In this document: one piece after another, positions 48,916-49,683 of the stretch | Layout of the letters: the number at the start of each line of letters is the position of its first letter | Position numbering within the stretch: the first letter of the stretch is position 1 | Origin: Desulforamulus aquiferis | GTDB lineage: Bacteria; Bacillota; Desulfotomaculia; Desulfotomaculales; Desulfotomaculaceae | Reading direction: 5' to 3' | DNA: 49,683 nucleotides | Assembly: GCA_004143605.1 (NCBI GenBank) | Contig: AWVY01000017.1 | Location: 1-49,683 of the forward strand | Position numbers and translations under genes: made by a program | Notes under the pieces: model-generated | What the model was told of the DNA's origin: nothing | Database searches by the model: none | What the model saw: the letters and a program-made list of their open reading frames with translations, nothing else

Positions 48916-49683
48916 ATGAATACTTTAAAAGTATGGTTATTAATGGGTACTTTATCCATACTCCTAGTTTTTCTAGGTGGTGCCATCGGTGGACGGTCAG
49001 GGGCGATGCTGTTTTTTATAATTGCCATGGGTATGAATTTCTTTAGTTACTATTTCAGTGATAAAATGGCAATCAAAATGACCAAATCTTATCCGGTTAC
49101 TGAATCTGATGCACCTGAACTTTACGAAATGGTAAAGAGACTTTCCAGACGTGCAGGTATTCCTATGCCAAAGCTTTATATTACTCCCTCGGATCAACCC
49201 AATGCCTTTGCAACAGGACGCAACTATGATCATTCTGCCGTGGCAGTTACCGAAGGTCTTCTGCGCTTGTTGAATAAAACTGAGCTGGAAGGTGTAATTG
49301 CCCATGAATTAGCTCACATTAGAAATAGAGATGTATTAGTTGGTACTATTGCTGCAGCCCTAGCTGGTGCCATTAGTATGATGGCAAATGCATTCCAATG
49401 GGCAGCTATATTTGGTATGGGGCGTGGTGACGATGAAGAGGGTGGAAGCATGGCCGGCGGTTTAATCATGGCTTTCATTGCACCCATTGCCGCCATGATT
49501 ATTCAAATGGCTATCTCCCGCTCCAGAGAGTATATGGCCGATGCAACCGGCGCTCAAATTGCAGGAACTACCGAAGGATTATCCAGTGCTTTACTGAAAT
49601 TAGAAGCAGGGGCACAGCGTATTCCGATGCAGGTAAATCCAGGAACTTCTCACCTTTTTATTATCAATCCCCTTGCCGGTGCT
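48916..49683 (+). CDS. htpX: M48 membrane metalloprotease HtpX (cut by the window end)
   Basis: 256 codons are present and the frame is open to the window edge, so the C-terminus is missing. The zinc site is VIAHELAHIRNRD (HExxH), with the third ligand Glu in SRSREYMADATGAQIAG. Two N-terminal spans (LLMGTLSILLVFLGGAIGG and AMLFFIIAMGMNFFSYYF) and ITPSDQPNAFATGRN are typical of HtpX, which degrades damaged membrane proteins. The ATG at 48916 follows GAGAGGTGG. It lies downstream of merR. Confidence 0.93.
   Translation, partial: MNTLKVWLLMGTLSILLVFLGGAIGGRSGAMLFFIIAMGMNFFSYYFSDKMAIKMTKSYPVTESDAPELYEMVKRLSRRAGIPMPKLYITPSDQPNAFATGRNYDHSAVAVTEGLLRLLNKTELEGVIAHELAHIRNRDVLVGTIAAALAGAISMMANAFQWAAIFGMGRGDDEEGGSMAGGLIMAFIAPIAAMIIQMAISRSREYMADATGAQIAGTTEGLSSALLKLEAGAQRIPMQVNPGTSHLFIINPLAGA

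Overview
The window reads as chromosomal DNA of an anaerobic, spore-forming, sulfite- or sulfate-reducing member of the Firmicutes, most like the Desulfotomaculum/Desulfitobacterium relatives. The grounds are A+T-rich DNA with strong AGGAGG ribosome sites, frequent TTG/GTG starts, clostridial families (CwlD-type amidase, PdaA-like deacetylase, copper-amine-oxidase-N surface protein) and oxygen-sensitive glycyl radical enzymes. This placement is inference. No rRNA, tRNA, CRISPR array or insertion sequence was seen.

The sequence carries about 55 apparent frameshifts in 28 of about 51 genes. Almost every one is repaired by adding a single base, usually in a short G, C, A or T run, and the repaired frames give full-length family members. 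This is the signature of an unpolished long-read assembly, so the split genes are annotated here as single genes with the break positions noted, not as pseudogenes.

1-10.4 kb: an isethionate module. A sigma-54 activator (2825-1415, minus) lies between an iron-type alcohol dehydrogenase homologue that has lost all four metal ligands (1232-109, minus) and an operon for a TRAP transporter (dctP, fused dctQM), isethionate sulfite-lyase IslA, its activase IslB and a DsrE-like protein. Both transcription units have a -24/-12 promoter (TGGCAT-N5-TTGCT) and a pair of GTTGC-N6-GCAAC dyads upstream. IslA would release sulfite and acetaldehyde from isethionate. 10.5-13.9 kb: a second glycyl radical pair, an activase and trans-4-hydroxy-L-proline dehydratase HypD.

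13.9-20 kb: a secreted transglutaminase-like protein, a TauE-type exporter (possibly for sulfite), universal stress protein plus two CrcB fluoride channels, and an SsuABC-like ABC transporter. 20-27 kb: FabH, Hsp20, a Cys-rich DUF3795 protein, a PdaA-like deacetylase and a TAXI-type TRAP system. 27-32.6 kb: a lipid-repair operon (TetR, fused acyltransferase/acyl-ACP synthetase Aas, LplT, esterase) with palindromic TetR operators, followed by an ArsC-like reductase. 32.7-38.4 kb: an M48 protease, an ArsP-like permease with AhpD- and thioredoxin-like neighbours, an ACT protein and a 4Fe-4S protein. 38.5-43.2 kb: a chemoreceptor, cell-wall genes, DUF1624 and SpeH. 43.3-49.7 kb: DUF2935, DUF421, an arsR-arsM arsenic methylation unit with operators, a phosphoesterase, a second ArsR, DUF2062, and merR next to htpX, which runs off the window end.

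A 17-base core followed by a terminator hairpin occurs three times (positions 2, 23262 and 38520 complement), in two cases directly after a stop codon; it is a possible undescribed 3'-end RNA element.
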